From positions 1,178,001 through 1,242,000 of the forward strand of contig CAWBJW010000001.1 of the NCBI GenBank assembly GCA_963789255.1: a stretch of 64,000 nt of DNA, in the 5' to 3' direction. A program made the translations under genes and the position numbers. Below, piece by piece: positions 8,097-16,697 of the stretch (position 1 is the stretch's first letter; each line of letters opens with the position of its first letter). The notes beneath the pieces were generated by a model that searched no databases, had not been told where the DNA came from, and was given only the letters and a program-made list of their open reading frames with translations. Source of the stretch: DATARH01 sp963789255. GTDB taxonomy: Bacteria > Pseudomonadota > Alphaproteobacteria > ATCC43930 > CGMCC-115725.

Positions 8097-10190
8097 GTGG
8101 GGGGACGACACCGATGCGCCCGGTGGGCCGCTCGGCCGAAACCAGAGCCGCGTCCGGTGGCTGAGCCGCCGCGGTTGCGCATCGATCCCGGCGAGCGGCC
8201 TCGCCCGTCCTCGCCCGCCCGACGCCAACCGCGCCGGCCGCCGCCGCGCACCCGCCGCGCCAAGCCGCCCCGGCGTCTCCTCGGGATGGCGAAGCTCGGC
8301 GTGCTGCTGGGCCTGTGGGGCCTCATCATCGGCAGCGGCGCGCTCGCCTATTTCGCCTTCACCCTGCCCGACACCAGCCAGCTGACCGTCGCCGAGCGCC
8401 GGCCGAGCGTCACGATCCTCGCCGCGGATGGCAGTCCGATCGCCAGCTTCGGCGATCTGTTCGGCCGGCCGCTGACCTTGAAGGAAATGTCGCCGTTTCT
8501 GCCGAAGGCGGTGATCGCGACCGAAGACCGGCGGTTTTACAGCCATTTCGGTATCGATCCGATCGGCATGGTGCGCGCTGCCGTCGCCGATCTGCGCGCC
8601 GGGCACATCGTCGAGGGCGGCAGCACGATCACCCAGCAGCTCGCCAAGATCCTGTTCCTGACGCCGCAGCGCAGCTTCGCTCGCAAGATCCGCGAAACGC
8701 TCCTGGCATTATGGCTCGATCACCAGTTTACCAAAGACGAGATCCTCGAAATCTACCTCAACCGGGTCTATCTCGGCGCCGGCACCTACGGGGTCGATGC
8801 CGCGGCGCACCGCTATTTCGGCAAATCGGCCGGCAGGCTCAACCTGTTCGAGAGTGCCGTCATCGCCGGTCTCCTGAAGGCGCCGACCCGGTTCAGCCCG
8901 GCGCGCGACCCAGCCGCGGCAGACGGACGCGCGGCGCAGGTGCTCGACAACATGGTCGAGGCCGGTTTCATCACCGCTTCCGACGCCGCCGCCGCGCGGA
9001 AACAGGGCGCCGCCGTGGCCGCGATCGGCCGGCCGGGGTCGCGCTATTTCGCCGACTGGGTCGCCGACCAGATCCGCGACTTCGCCGGCACCACCGACCG
9101 CGACCTCACGGTCCGCACCACCCTCGACCCGCGGCTGCAGGAAGCGGCGGAGGCAGCAGTCGGCGATGTCCTGGCGCGCCACGGCGCGAAGGACGCGGTC
9201 AGCCAGGGCGCGCTCGTCGCGCTCGCGCCGGACGGGGCGGTGCGCGCGATGGTTGGCGGTCGCGACTACGGCCAGAGCCAGTTCAACCGCGCCACCCAGG
9301 CGCAGCGCCAGCCCGGCTCGGCGTTCAAGCCGTTTGTCTATCTCGCCGGGCTCGAAGCGGGGTTGCGCCCAGGCGACCGCTTTGTCGATAAGCCGATCCG
9401 GGTCGGCAACTGGCAGCCGCACGACTACCTGACCCGCTACCAGGGCGAGATGAGCCTCGCCGAGGGGCTGGCGCAGTCGATCAACACGATCGCCGTCCAG
9501 GTCGCCGAGCGCGCCGGCATCCCCCGGGTGATCGCGATGGCCCGCCGGCTCGGCATCGCCTCCGAGCTGCCGCGCGATGCGAGCATCGCGCTCGGCACCG
9601 GCGAGGTGAACCTGTTGGAGCTGGTGTCGGCCTATGCCCCGTTCGCCAATGGCGGTACCGGAGTGCTCCCGTACGGCATCAGCGAGATCCGCGACAGCGC
9701 CGGCAGGATCGTCTATCGGCGCACCGGCTCGGGACCGGGGCCGGTCGTCGCCCCGGACCTCGTCGGCATGATGAACGACATGCTCGCCGGCGTCGTCGCC
9801 CACGGCACCGGCAAGGCCGCCGCGCTGCCCCGCCCCGCCGCCGGCAAGACCGGCACGACGCAGGATTATCGCGATGCCTGGTTCATCGGCTATACGGCCG
9901 ATCTGGTCGCCGGCGTATGGCTCGGCAACGACGACGACATGCCGATGAACAAGGTGACCGGCGGCTCGTTGCCGACCGCCGCGTGGCACAATTTCATGCT
10001 CGCGGCGACGCGGGGCATGCCGGTGAGGCCGCTGCCGGGCCCCGGGCCAATCCCCGCGCCAAACCCTGGGGCGCCGACGCCGGCTGAGTTGTCGCCGCTC
10101 GACCGCCTGTTCGGCTGGCTCGGCGCGCCGGCCCCAGGCCGGCCTCCGGCCGATCCCGGGCGCTACCCCGGCCCGGCGCCGCAGGATTAA
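8097..10190 (+). CDS. Class A penicillin-binding protein (PBP1A-type transglycosylase/transpeptidase)
   Basis: Bifunctional peptidoglycan synthase of the inner membrane. Order: basic Pro/Arg-rich cytoplasmic tail, one transmembrane helix (LGVLLGLWGLIIGSGALAYF), family 51 glycosyltransferase with EDRRFYSHFGID and GGSTITQQLAK, then transpeptidase with active-site SAFKPF (SxxK), SIN and KTGTTQ. The C-terminus is Pro/Gly rich. The frame is open upstream to a TTG at 7986; a GTG at 8097 gives about 697 residues and is my guess, while an ATG at 8286 would leave almost no cytoplasmic tail. It ends 32 bases before the convergent VOC gene. Confidence 0.9.
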   Translation: MGGRHRCARWAARPKPEPRPVAEPPRLRIDPGERPRPSSPARRQPRRPPPRTRRAKPPRRLLGMAKLGVLLGLWGLIIGSGALAYFAFTLPDTSQLTVAERRPSVTILAADGSPIASFGDLFGRPLTLKEMSPFLPKAVIATEDRRFYSHFGIDPIGMVRAAVADLRAGHIVEGGSTITQQLAKILFLTPQRSFARKIRETLLALWLDHQFTKDEILEIYLNRVYLGAGTYGVDAAAHRYFGKSAGRLNLFESAVIAGLLKAPTRFSPARDPAAADGRAAQVLDNMVEAGFITASDAAAARKQGAAVAAIGRPGSRYFADWVADQIRDFAGTTDRDLTVRTTLDPRLQEAAEAAVGDVLARHGAKDAVSQGALVALAPDGAVRAMVGGRDYGQSQFNRATQAQRQPGSAFKPFVYLAGLEAGLRPGDRFVDKPIRVGNWQPHDYLTRYQGEMSLAEGLAQSINTIAVQVAERAGIPRVIAMARRLGIASELPRDASIALGTGEVNLLELVSAYAPFANGGTGVLPYGISEIRDSAGRIVYRRTGSGPGPVVAPDLVGMMNDMLAGVVAHGTGKAAALPRPAAGKTGTTQDYRDAWFIGYTADLVAGVWLGNDDDMPMNKVTGGSLPTAAWHNFMLAATRGMPVRPLPGPGPIPAPNPGAPTPAELSPLDRLFGWLGAPAPGRPPADPGRYPGPAPQD

Positions 10191-10222
10191 GCAGAATTGG
10201 TTTGGACGCGGCCCGCCCTGCC

Positions 10223-10645
10223 CTACTCGGCCGCTTCCTCGACCTTTGCCGGCAGCGGCTCGGTGCCGGTCCAGGGATGCTCGGCGATGTCGAACAGGAC
10301 GCCCTCGGGGCCGTACATCTTGACCTCGAACCCGCCGGTCCGCTGCGGATCGGCCTGGTCCATGTAGTGCTTGCCGCCGAACGCCGCGGCCGCTTTCGCC
10401 GCATCGTCGACATCCTCGACGAGGATGCCGAAATGGTGCAGCCCGGTATAGTCCATGCCCCGGCCGATCTGGTCGGTCTTGAAGCGCAGAATGGCCAGAT
10501 CGATCGTGCCGTCGCTCAGATGATGGCCGTAGGCGAGCGGGCCGTCGTTCGAGCGGACGAGCTTGAAATCGAACGCCTTCACATAGAAATCGGCCATCGT
10601 GTCGGGGTCTTTGCAGGCGATCGCGAGGTGGCGCAGCTTTGCCAT
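10223..10645 (-). CDS. VOC family protein (glyoxalase/bleomycin resistance/dioxygenase fold)
   Basis: A 140-residue single-module vicinal-oxygen-chelate protein. The metal-site pattern is visible as LRHLAIACKDPDTMADFYVK at the start, GLHHFGILVEDVDD in the middle and YGPEGVLFDIAEHPW near the end, where Asp sits at the usual Glu position. Substrate unknown. A close paralogue lies 12 bases upstream, so the two are probably co-transcribed and may form a heterodimer or have diverged after duplication. The ATG at 10645 follows GGGAGCCCCGACT. Confidence 0.88.
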   Translation of the reverse strand: MAKLRHLAIACKDPDTMADFYVKAFDFKLVRSNDGPLAYGHHLSDGTIDLAILRFKTDQIGRGMDYTGLHHFGILVEDVDDAAKAAAAFGGKHYMDQADPQRTGGFEVKMYGPEGVLFDIAEHPWTGTEPLPAKVEEAAE

Positions 10646-10657
10646 AGTCGGGGCTCC

Positions 10658-11083
10658 CTATTCGGCGGCTTGCTTGACGGGCTCGGGGAGCGCCTCGGCG
10701 CCGGCCCAACCCTGCTCGGCGATGTCGAACAGGATGTGCTCGGGCCCGTAGAACTTCTTCTCGAAATAGCCGGCCTGATGGCCGCCGTGCCCCTGGTCGA
10801 TGTAGTGCTCGGCACCCAGGCTCTCGAGCTTCTTCGAGAATTCGTCGACATCCTCGACCAGCACGCCGAAATGATGGATGCCGCGGAACTCCATGCCCTT
10901 GCCGAGCTGGTCGGTCTTGAATTTGAGGATCGCCATGTTGAGCGTGCCGTCGCTCAAAAACACGCCGTCGGCGAGCACCCCGTTGGGCCGGCCGACCTCG
11001 ACGAAATCGAACGCCTTTTTGTAGAACTCGGCCATCGCCTCCGGGTCCTCGGCGGCGATCGCGATATGACGGAGCTTGGGCAT
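10658..11083 (-). CDS. VOC family protein, tandem paralogue
   Basis: A 141-residue paralogue of the next gene, with MPKLRHIAIAAEDPEAMAEF, GIHHFGVLVEDVDEF and YGPEHILFDIAEQGW. As in its neighbour, the last metal-ligand position is Asp rather than Glu, so metal binding should be checked rather than assumed. The ATG at 11083 has GGGAGGAGG upstream, a strong ribosome site, so this gene is likely the first of the pair. There are no clues to substrate in the neighbouring genes. Confidence 0.88.
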   Translation of the reverse strand: MPKLRHIAIAAEDPEAMAEFYKKAFDFVEVGRPNGVLADGVFLSDGTLNMAILKFKTDQLGKGMEFRGIHHFGVLVEDVDEFSKKLESLGAEHYIDQGHGGHQAGYFEKKFYGPEHILFDIAEQGWAGAEALPEPVKQAAE

Positions 11084-11132
11084 CAGGGCCTCCTCCCGTT
11101 AGAGATGCGCCCTGTTTAGCACAACCCATGGC

Positions 11133-11570
11133 TCATCTCGAAGCGCCGCATAGCACCGCGAGCGAAATCCCGGCGAGGAGCCGGGCGAGGTCCCGGCCGA
11201 CCCGCGCCAGCGCCTCCTCTGCGGTGAACAGCCCGAACCGGTCGAATTCGGGCAGCATCCGGCCGTTCCACGAAAAAAAAGAGGTGCAGGCGAGCCTCGT
11301 CGGGTCGGGCAGAAGCGGCGGGGTCCACGTGAAGAGGGCGAGGTCCTTGCCGCGCCGGTACGGAAAAACCCCGAGCGGGCGCAGCTCGGTTTCGGCCGCG
11401 TCGAGCCCGGTTTCCTCGCACAGCTCGCGGCGCGCGACGGCGGCAAAGCTCTCGCCCGGCTCGGCCATGCCCTTGGGGATGTCCCAGCGCGGCGAGCGGG
11501 TCGCGTGGCCGAGCAAGAGGCGCTCGCCGTCGGTGACGATGACGCCGCAACTGGTGGTCTCTGCGCTCAC
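11133..11570 (-). CDS. NUDIX hydrolase
   Basis: Pyrophosphohydrolase of 145 residues. The Nudix box is complete at residues 34-56: GMAEPGESFAAVARRE followed by LCEETGL, matching Gx5Ex7REUxEExGU. An N-terminal strand ETTSCGVIVTDGERLLLG and a substrate loop WDIPKG are typical of small housekeeping-type members. The likely start is a GTG at 11570, five bases after the stop of the upstream lipoprotein gene; the longer frame upstream is that gene's antisense-frame shadow. The substrate cannot be told from the sequence. Confidence 0.85.
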   Translation of the reverse strand: MSAETTSCGVIVTDGERLLLGHATRSPRWDIPKGMAEPGESFAAVARRELCEETGLDAAETELRPLGVFPYRRGKDLALFTWTPPLLPDPTRLACTSFFSWNGRMLPEFDRFGLFTAEEALARVGRDLARLLAGISLAVLCGASR

Positions 11571-11574
11571 GGGG

Positions 11575-11751
11575 TCACTGCATTGCCGCGCCGGCGGAAA
11601 CGCCGCCGTAGAACCCGTTGTGCCGGCCCTGGTCGGCATCGTTGTCGCGCTGCGCACAGCCGGCGACGGCAAGGCAGGCAAAGAGGCTCAGCACGACGAT
11701 GCCGCGCCATCGCCCGGCCCGCCTCACGGTCTCGCAAAACCTCTTGCCCAT
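11575..11751 (-). CDS. Small predicted lipoprotein, 58 residues
   Basis: A short gene that gene finders with a length cut-off would miss. It starts at the ATG at 11751 after TGAGGAAACCGC. The product has a basic N-terminus with RRAGRWRG, a hydrophobic stretch IVVLSLFACLA and the lipobox LAVAGC, predicting lipidation at Cys32. The mature part is only 27 residues and ends NGFYGGVSAGAAMQ, a Gly/Ala-rich tail that I recall in small alphaproteobacterial lipoproteins. The stop is five bases from the Nudix start, so the two are likely co-translated. Function unknown. Confidence 0.65.
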   Translation of the reverse strand: MGKRFCETVRRAGRWRGIVVLSLFACLAVAGCAQRDNDADQGRHNGFYGGVSAGAAMQ

Positions 11752-11783
11752 GCGGTTTCCTCACTCGGCCCACCAGAAAATAG

Positions 11784-11879
11784 CGCTTTGACGCAGAGGT
11801 CGCCATGGATACGCGGAGGACACTGAGGGATGTCTCTCTGCGTCCTCCGCGTGACCTTTGCATCCTTTGCGGTAGAGTG
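11784..11879. repeat. Gene-less inverted-repeat element, relative of the cassette at 5520-5994
   Basis: Two 44-base arms (11784-11827 and the reverse complement of 11836-11879) agree at 31 positions by eye, with an eight-base spacer. Both contain GCA(G/A)AGG and ACGCGGAGGAC, the core also found in the arms of the GxxExxY cassette. The element ends 25 bases before the gamma-glutamyltransferase start and could fold into a long hairpin in that transcript's leader. It looks like a miniature derivative without the internal gene. Confidence 0.55.
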
Positions 11880-11904
11880 TTTCTTTTTCGACGGAGACCG
11901 ACAG

Positions 11905-13515
11905 ATGGATGAATTGCGCTGCTATCGGCCGCTGATCATCGGGCGGCGCGGCGCCGTCGCGGCCAACCACCCGCTGGCGGCGCAGGCCGGGCTCCTGGCG
12001 TTGCGCGCCGGCGGCAACGCGGTCGATGCCGCGGTGGCGACCGCGCTGGCGCTCGCCGTGGTCGAGCCGATGATGTCGGGGCTCGGCGGCGACGGGTTCT
12101 ACCTCGTGTTCGAGGCAGCGACCGGCCGCGCCGTCGTGGTCAACGCCACCGGCCCGGCGCCGCTTGCCGCGACCCCCGATCGCTATCGCGGCGGGATCCC
12201 GCGCACCGGGCCGATGTCGGTGTCGGTGCCGGGGCTTGTCGCCGGTCTCGGCATGATGCACCGCCAGTTCGGCCGGCTGCCGTGGGGTGGCCTGTTCGCC
12301 GAGGCGATCCGTTGCGCGCGCGACGGCTTCGGCGCGACGCCGCACTACCGGCATTTTGCCGGCGAGCATCGCGCGACCCTCGCCGCCGACCGGCGCAGCG
12401 CCGCGGTCTTTCTGCGCGACGGCATGGCGCCTGCGGTCGGCGCCGCGGTCGTGCAGCCCGATCTCGCCCGCACCCTCGAAGAGCTCGCCGGCGAGGGCGC
12501 CGAATGTTTTTATCGCGGTGCCCTGGCCCGGCGCCTCGCTGCGGTGTCAGCCGATGCCGGGGTGCCGGTCGGCGAGGCTGATCTCGCCGAATTCGAGGCG
12601 CAGCGCCAGGAGCCGATCGGGATCGACTACCGCGGCCTCGCCGTGCTCAACGCGGCACCCAACTCGACCGGCTTCACGATGCTGCAAGAGCTGAAGATCG
12701 CCGAGAATTTCGACCTGAAGGCGATGGGGCTCGGCTCGGCCGATGCGGTCCATGTGATGGTCGAGGCGAAGAAGCTCGCCTTCGCCGACCGCGAGCGCTG
12801 GGGCGCCGACCCGCGCACCATCGACGCGCCGCTCGGCGAACTGCTCTCGACGGATTACGCGGCGCGCCTCGCCCGGCGCATCGACATGCGCCATGCGATG
12901 CCGACCCGCGCGATCCCCGACGCGGCCGGAGACACGACCTATTTCTGCACCGCCGATGGCGAGGGCAACGCGGTCTCCGGCATCCAGAGCATCAACAGCG
13001 CCTGGGGCGCCGGCGTGACCGCCGGCGATACCGGCATCCTGTTGAACAACCGGATGGCCTATTGGCACCTCGACCCCGCCCACCCGAACTTCCTGCGGCC
13101 GGGACGCCGGGTGCGCCACACGATGAACCCGCCCCTGGTGCTGAAGGACGGCGCACTGTGGGCGGTGTTCGGCACCCGCGGCGCCGACAACCAGGTGCAG
13201 ATCAATTTCCAGGTGTTGACCGCGATGGCCGATTTCGGCCTCGATCCGCAACAGGCCGCCGAGACCGCGCGCTGGACCTCGAATGTGCCCGGGCAATACG
13301 CCAACTACCCGCATGACGGCCCGGACGTTCTGACGATGGAGCGCCGCTTTCCCGAGGAGGTGCGGCATGACCTCACGCGCCGCGGCCACCCGGTCAACAC
13401 AGTCGGCGACCTCGATGGGCCGTGCAGCGCCGAGATCATCCGCCGCGACCGGGCGAGCGGCGTGCTCTGCGCCGGCTCCGACCCGCGCCGCGACGGCTGG
13501 GCCCTGGCGTGGTGA
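11905..13515 (+). CDS. Gamma-glutamyltransferase family protein (Ntn hydrolase)
   Basis: A 536-residue member of the gamma-glutamyltranspeptidase/acylase family, which cleaves itself at a Thr to give two subunits. Visible marks: AANHPLAAQAGLLALRAGGN, AVVEPMMSGLGGDGF near the N-terminus, the self-cleavage site DTTYFCTAD at about residue 344, and GAGVTAGDTGILLNNRM and TRGADNQ in the small subunit. No signal peptide is apparent, so a cytoplasmic acylase or oxamate-type amidohydrolase is as likely as a periplasmic glutathione enzyme. The ATG at 11905 follows ACGGAGACCGACAG; an earlier ATG at 11830 lies inside the repeat and is rejected. Confidence 0.9.
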   Translation: MDELRCYRPLIIGRRGAVAANHPLAAQAGLLALRAGGNAVDAAVATALALAVVEPMMSGLGGDGFYLVFEAATGRAVVVNATGPAPLAATPDRYRGGIPRTGPMSVSVPGLVAGLGMMHRQFGRLPWGGLFAEAIRCARDGFGATPHYRHFAGEHRATLAADRRSAAVFLRDGMAPAVGAAVVQPDLARTLEELAGEGAECFYRGALARRLAAVSADAGVPVGEADLAEFEAQRQEPIGIDYRGLAVLNAAPNSTGFTMLQELKIAENFDLKAMGLGSADAVHVMVEAKKLAFADRERWGADPRTIDAPLGELLSTDYAARLARRIDMRHAMPTRAIPDAAGDTTYFCTADGEGNAVSGIQSINSAWGAGVTAGDTGILLNNRMAYWHLDPAHPNFLRPGRRVRHTMNPPLVLKDGALWAVFGTRGADNQVQINFQVLTAMADFGLDPQQAAETARWTSNVPGQYANYPHDGPDVLTMERRFPEEVRHDLTRRGHPVNTVGDLDGPCSAEIIRRDRASGVLCAGSDPRRDGWALAW

Positions 13516-13590
13516 GGCCTGCCTTACAGGAACGCCTTATACTGGCGTCGAGCCGCGTTGGGGATTGCGCCTCGTTTCCTCCGCGGCGGG

Positions 13591-14916
13591 TCAGCGGCGC
13601 TGGTCGACCGCCACGTAATGACGTTCCTGCGGCCCGGTGAACAGCTGGCGCGGCCGGCCGATCTTCATGTCCGGATCCTCGATCATCTCGGTCCACTGCG
13701 CCACCCAGCCGACCGTCCGCGCGATCGCGAACAGCACCGTGAACATCGAGGTCGGGAAACCCATCGCCTTCAGGATGATGCCCGAATAGAAGTCGACGTT
13801 AGGGTACAGCTTCCGGCTGATGAAATAATCATCGCTGAGCGAAATCTTTTCGAGTTCCATCGCCAGGTCGAGCAGTGGCTCGTCCTTGATGCCCAGCTCG
13901 TCGAGCACTTCGTGGCAGCTGTCGCGCAGGACGCGGGCGCGGGGATCGTAATTCTTATAGACGCGATGGCCGAAGCCGAACTGGATCTCGTGTTCGTTCT
14001 TGTTTTTGACGTGCTTGATGAATTCCGGGATCTTCGACTTGTCGCCGATGCGCGCCAGCATCTTGAGCACCGCTTCGTTGGCGCCGCCATGCGCCGGGCC
14101 CCACAGCGAAGCGATGCCGGCGGCGATGCAGGCAAACGGGTTGGCGCCGCTCGACCCGGCATTGCGCACCGTCGCGGTCGACGCGTTCTGCTCGTGATCG
14201 GCGTGCAATATGAAGATGCGGTCCATCGCCCGCGCCAGGGTCGGGCTGACCTTCATCTCCTCGCAGGGCACGGCAAAGGCCATGTGCAGGAAATTCTCGG
14301 CATAGCCCAGCGAGTTCTGCGGATACATGAAAGGCTGGCCGGACGAATATTTGAACGCCATGGCGGCGATCGTCGGCATCTTGGCAATCAGGCGGTAGGA
14401 CGCGACCATCCGCTGGTACGGATCATGGATGTCGGTCGAGTCGTGATAAAACGCCGACAGCGCGCCGACCACCCCGCACATGATCGCCATCGGGTGGGCG
14501 TCGCGGCGGAAACCGTGGAAAAAGCTGCTGATCTGCTCGTGCACCATCGTGTGATGGGTGATGTCGTAGACGAACTGTTTCCGCTGCTGGGCGGTCGGCA
14601 ATTCGCCGTAGAGCAGGAGGTAGGAGACCTCCATGAAATCGCTCTTGGCCGCCAGCTCCTCGATCGGATAGCCGCGGTACAGCAGCACGCCTTCGTCGCC
14701 GTCGATATAGGTGATGCTGGAACGGCAGGCCGCCGTCGCCATGAAACCCGGGTCGTAGGTAAAATACCCGGTCTGCGCGTAGAGCTTGCGGACGTCGATG
14801 ACCTTGGGCCCGATCGAGCCTTCGATGACGGGCAGCTCGACCGATTTGCCGGTGGCGTTGTCGGTCAACGTCATCGACCCGCTCACGGCGCCGACATTCG
14901 TGTTGTTGCCGTCCAT
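13591..14916 (-). CDS. gltA: Citrate synthase (type II)
   Basis: Condenses acetyl-CoA and oxaloacetate at entry to the TCA cycle. The 441-residue length and N-terminal beta domain (SVELPVIEGSIGPKVIDVRK) mark the hexameric, NADH-sensitive type II class. Catalytic regions are intact: HEQISSFFHGFRRDAHPMAI, LHADHEQNASTATVRNAGSS, GPAHGGANEAVLKML and GFGHRVYKNYDPRA, with the second His and the Asp of the triad in the last two. The ATG at 14916 follows a GAGGTGATCC site. A sigma-70-like promoter with an overlapping palindrome lies upstream. Confidence 0.97.
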   Translation of the reverse strand: MDGNNTNVGAVSGSMTLTDNATGKSVELPVIEGSIGPKVIDVRKLYAQTGYFTYDPGFMATAACRSSITYIDGDEGVLLYRGYPIEELAAKSDFMEVSYLLLYGELPTAQQRKQFVYDITHHTMVHEQISSFFHGFRRDAHPMAIMCGVVGALSAFYHDSTDIHDPYQRMVASYRLIAKMPTIAAMAFKYSSGQPFMYPQNSLGYAENFLHMAFAVPCEEMKVSPTLARAMDRIFILHADHEQNASTATVRNAGSSGANPFACIAAGIASLWGPAHGGANEAVLKMLARIGDKSKIPEFIKHVKNKNEHEIQFGFGHRVYKNYDPRARVLRDSCHEVLDELGIKDEPLLDLAMELEKISLSDDYFISRKLYPNVDFYSGIILKAMGFPTSMFTVLFAIARTVGWVAQWTEMIEDPDMKIGRPRQLFTGPQERHYVAVDQRR

Positions 14917-14985
14917 GGATCACCTCGATCGTGACGCCCGCAGGCGGGTGGCGAATTTGTCGCGGAGCATAGCCGCTGGGGGCCG

Positions 14986-15022
14986 ATTATGAAACGCCGT
15001 TCGGATATTGCAATGCAATATC
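14986..15022 (-). promoter_or_regulatory. Promoter of gltA with a perfect palindrome over the -35 box
   Basis: Read on the minus strand, TTGCAA (15013-15008) and CATAAT (14991-14986) are spaced by 16 bases, giving a plausible sigma-70 promoter with a leader of about 60 bases before gltA. A 19-base palindrome, two 9-base arms around one central base (GATATTGCA-A-TGCAATATC, 15004-15022), covers the -35 element. Such a position suits a repressor operator. The regulator is not known to me, and no regulator gene is adjacent. Confidence 0.55.
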
Positions 15023-15045
15023 GCAGATGCGAGAGCGCATGATCG

Positions 15046-16539
15046 TCACTGCGCTCCGGTCGCCGCGTCGGCGATGCGCCCGAGGCTCTCCTCGCGGCCG
15101 AGAACCTCCATGACCTCGAAGATCCCGGGCGAGGCGAGCGAGCCGGTCAGCGCGGCGCGCAACGGCTGCGCCACGGCAGCGAGCTTGAGGCCATGAGCGC
15201 CGGCAAAATCGCGCAGCCTTTCTTCGAGATCGGCTGCGCGCCACTTGCTGTCAGCAAGATCGGCGGCGAGCGCCCCAAGCCGCTCGCGAGCTTCCGGGAT
15301 CAGCACCCGTGCGGCATCGCCGCCCAGCGTTATCGGCCTGATCGCAACGTAGAACCGGGCCTTGTCGGCCAGCTCCACGATAGTCTTGGCGCGCGGCTTG
15401 AGGCCCGACATCGCCCGCAGCAGCCGATCGCGGTCGCCGTCTGACAGCGCGCGCCCGAATTTGCGTTCGAGCCGCTCGCCGACCAGCGCGACGAGGCGGG
15501 CCTCGTCGGTCTCGCGGATATAGTAGGCGTTGATATCGTCGAGCTTCGCCTGGTCGAAGCGCGCCGGCGAGCGCCCGAATACGCCATAGAATTGCTTGCC
15601 TCGCGTGTCTGGGAAGTCGCTCATCGGGCGGTCAAGTAACTCTCGGATATCGACATCCATGTCGAACCAGCGGATTGCATCGTCGGTCGAAATGATCTCG
15701 TCGTCGCCATGGCTCCAGCCAAGCCGCAACAGGTAGTTGCGCAGCGCCTCCGGCAGGTAGCCGAGCTCGCGGTACTGATCTACCCCGATCGCGCCGTGCC
15801 GCTTCGAGAGTTTGGCGCCGTCCGCCCCGTGGATCAGCGGCACGTGAGCGAATTTCGGTGCCAGCCAGTCGAGCGCGCGGTAGATCTGGGTCTGGCGGAA
15901 GGCGTTGTTGAGGTGGTCGTCGCCGCGGATCACATGGGTGATGCCCATGTCATGGTCGTCGACCACGACGGACAGATTGTAGGTCGGCGTGCCGTCGGCA
16001 CGCAGCAGGATCAGGTCGTCGAGTTCCCGGTTGTCGACGCTGACTTCGCCCTGCACCAGATCATGGATGGTCGTCGCGCCATCCTGCGGCGCCTTCAGGC
16101 GGATCACCGGGGCGATCCCGGGCGGCGCCGCGGCCGGATCGCGCTCGCGCCACGTGCCGTCGTAGCGCACCGAGCGCTTCCCGGCGCGCGCGCGCTCGCG
16201 CATCGCCTCAAGCTCGGCCGGCGTACAGTAGCAGCGATAGGCCCGTCCGGCGGCGAGCAGCCGGCGGGCGATTTCGGCGTGCCGCGCCGCCCGCGCGAAC
16301 TGATGCACGATCTCGCCATCCCAGGCGAGGCCCAACCATTGCAGCCCGTCGATGATCGCGGCGACCGCCTCCGGGGTCGAGCGCAGGCGGTCAGTGTCCT
16401 CGATGCGCAGCCGGAAGGTCCCGCCGTCGCCATGGCGCTGGCGGTGCCGCGCGAACAACCAGTTGAACAGCGCGGTGCGGGCACCGCCGATATGCAGGAA
16501 GCCGGTCGGCGAAGGAGCAAAGCGGACGACGACGCTCAT
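15046..16539 (-). CDS. gltX: Glutamate--tRNA ligase
   Basis: Class I aminoacyl-tRNA synthetase of 497 residues that charges tRNA-Glu (and perhaps tRNA-Gln in an organism using the amidotransferase route). The HIGH-type motif is in FAPSPTGFLHIGGARTALF at the N-terminus and the KMSKS-type motif is KLSKRHG near residue 245. The Rossmann part carries FRLRIEDTDRLRS and ILLRADGTPTYNLSVVVDDH, and the C-terminal helical anticodon domain is present. It is an independent unit between gltA and the divergent receiver gene. Confidence 0.97.
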   Translation of the reverse strand: MSVVVRFAPSPTGFLHIGGARTALFNWLFARHRQRHGDGGTFRLRIEDTDRLRSTPEAVAAIIDGLQWLGLAWDGEIVHQFARAARHAEIARRLLAAGRAYRCYCTPAELEAMRERARAGKRSVRYDGTWRERDPAAAPPGIAPVIRLKAPQDGATTIHDLVQGEVSVDNRELDDLILLRADGTPTYNLSVVVDDHDMGITHVIRGDDHLNNAFRQTQIYRALDWLAPKFAHVPLIHGADGAKLSKRHGAIGVDQYRELGYLPEALRNYLLRLGWSHGDDEIISTDDAIRWFDMDVDIRELLDRPMSDFPDTRGKQFYGVFGRSPARFDQAKLDDINAYYIRETDEARLVALVGERLERKFGRALSDGDRDRLLRAMSGLKPRAKTIVELADKARFYVAIRPITLGGDAARVLIPEARERLGALAADLADSKWRAADLEERLRDFAGAHGLKLAAVAQPLRAALTGSLASPGIFEVMEVLGREESLGRIADAATGAQ

Positions 16540-16697
16540 CGCAAATGCAATCGCTGTTTTCGCGGCGTTCGCGCCGCGGCGGACGATGTCGTAAATGATT
16601 TTAGGGGCTTTGTCAGGCGCGCCCGGCGTTCCGGCGGCGAGGGCCGCCTTGACCCAGATCAGTGCGGAGCGTGCCGATCCTGCCTTATGTTTGCAAG

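Noticed and set aside
8709..11129. An open frame of about 800 codons on the minus strand opposite the penicillin-binding protein gene.
   Set aside because: It is the antisense of a clearly coding class A PBP and continues out of frame across the VOC genes; GC-rich codon bias alone keeps it open.
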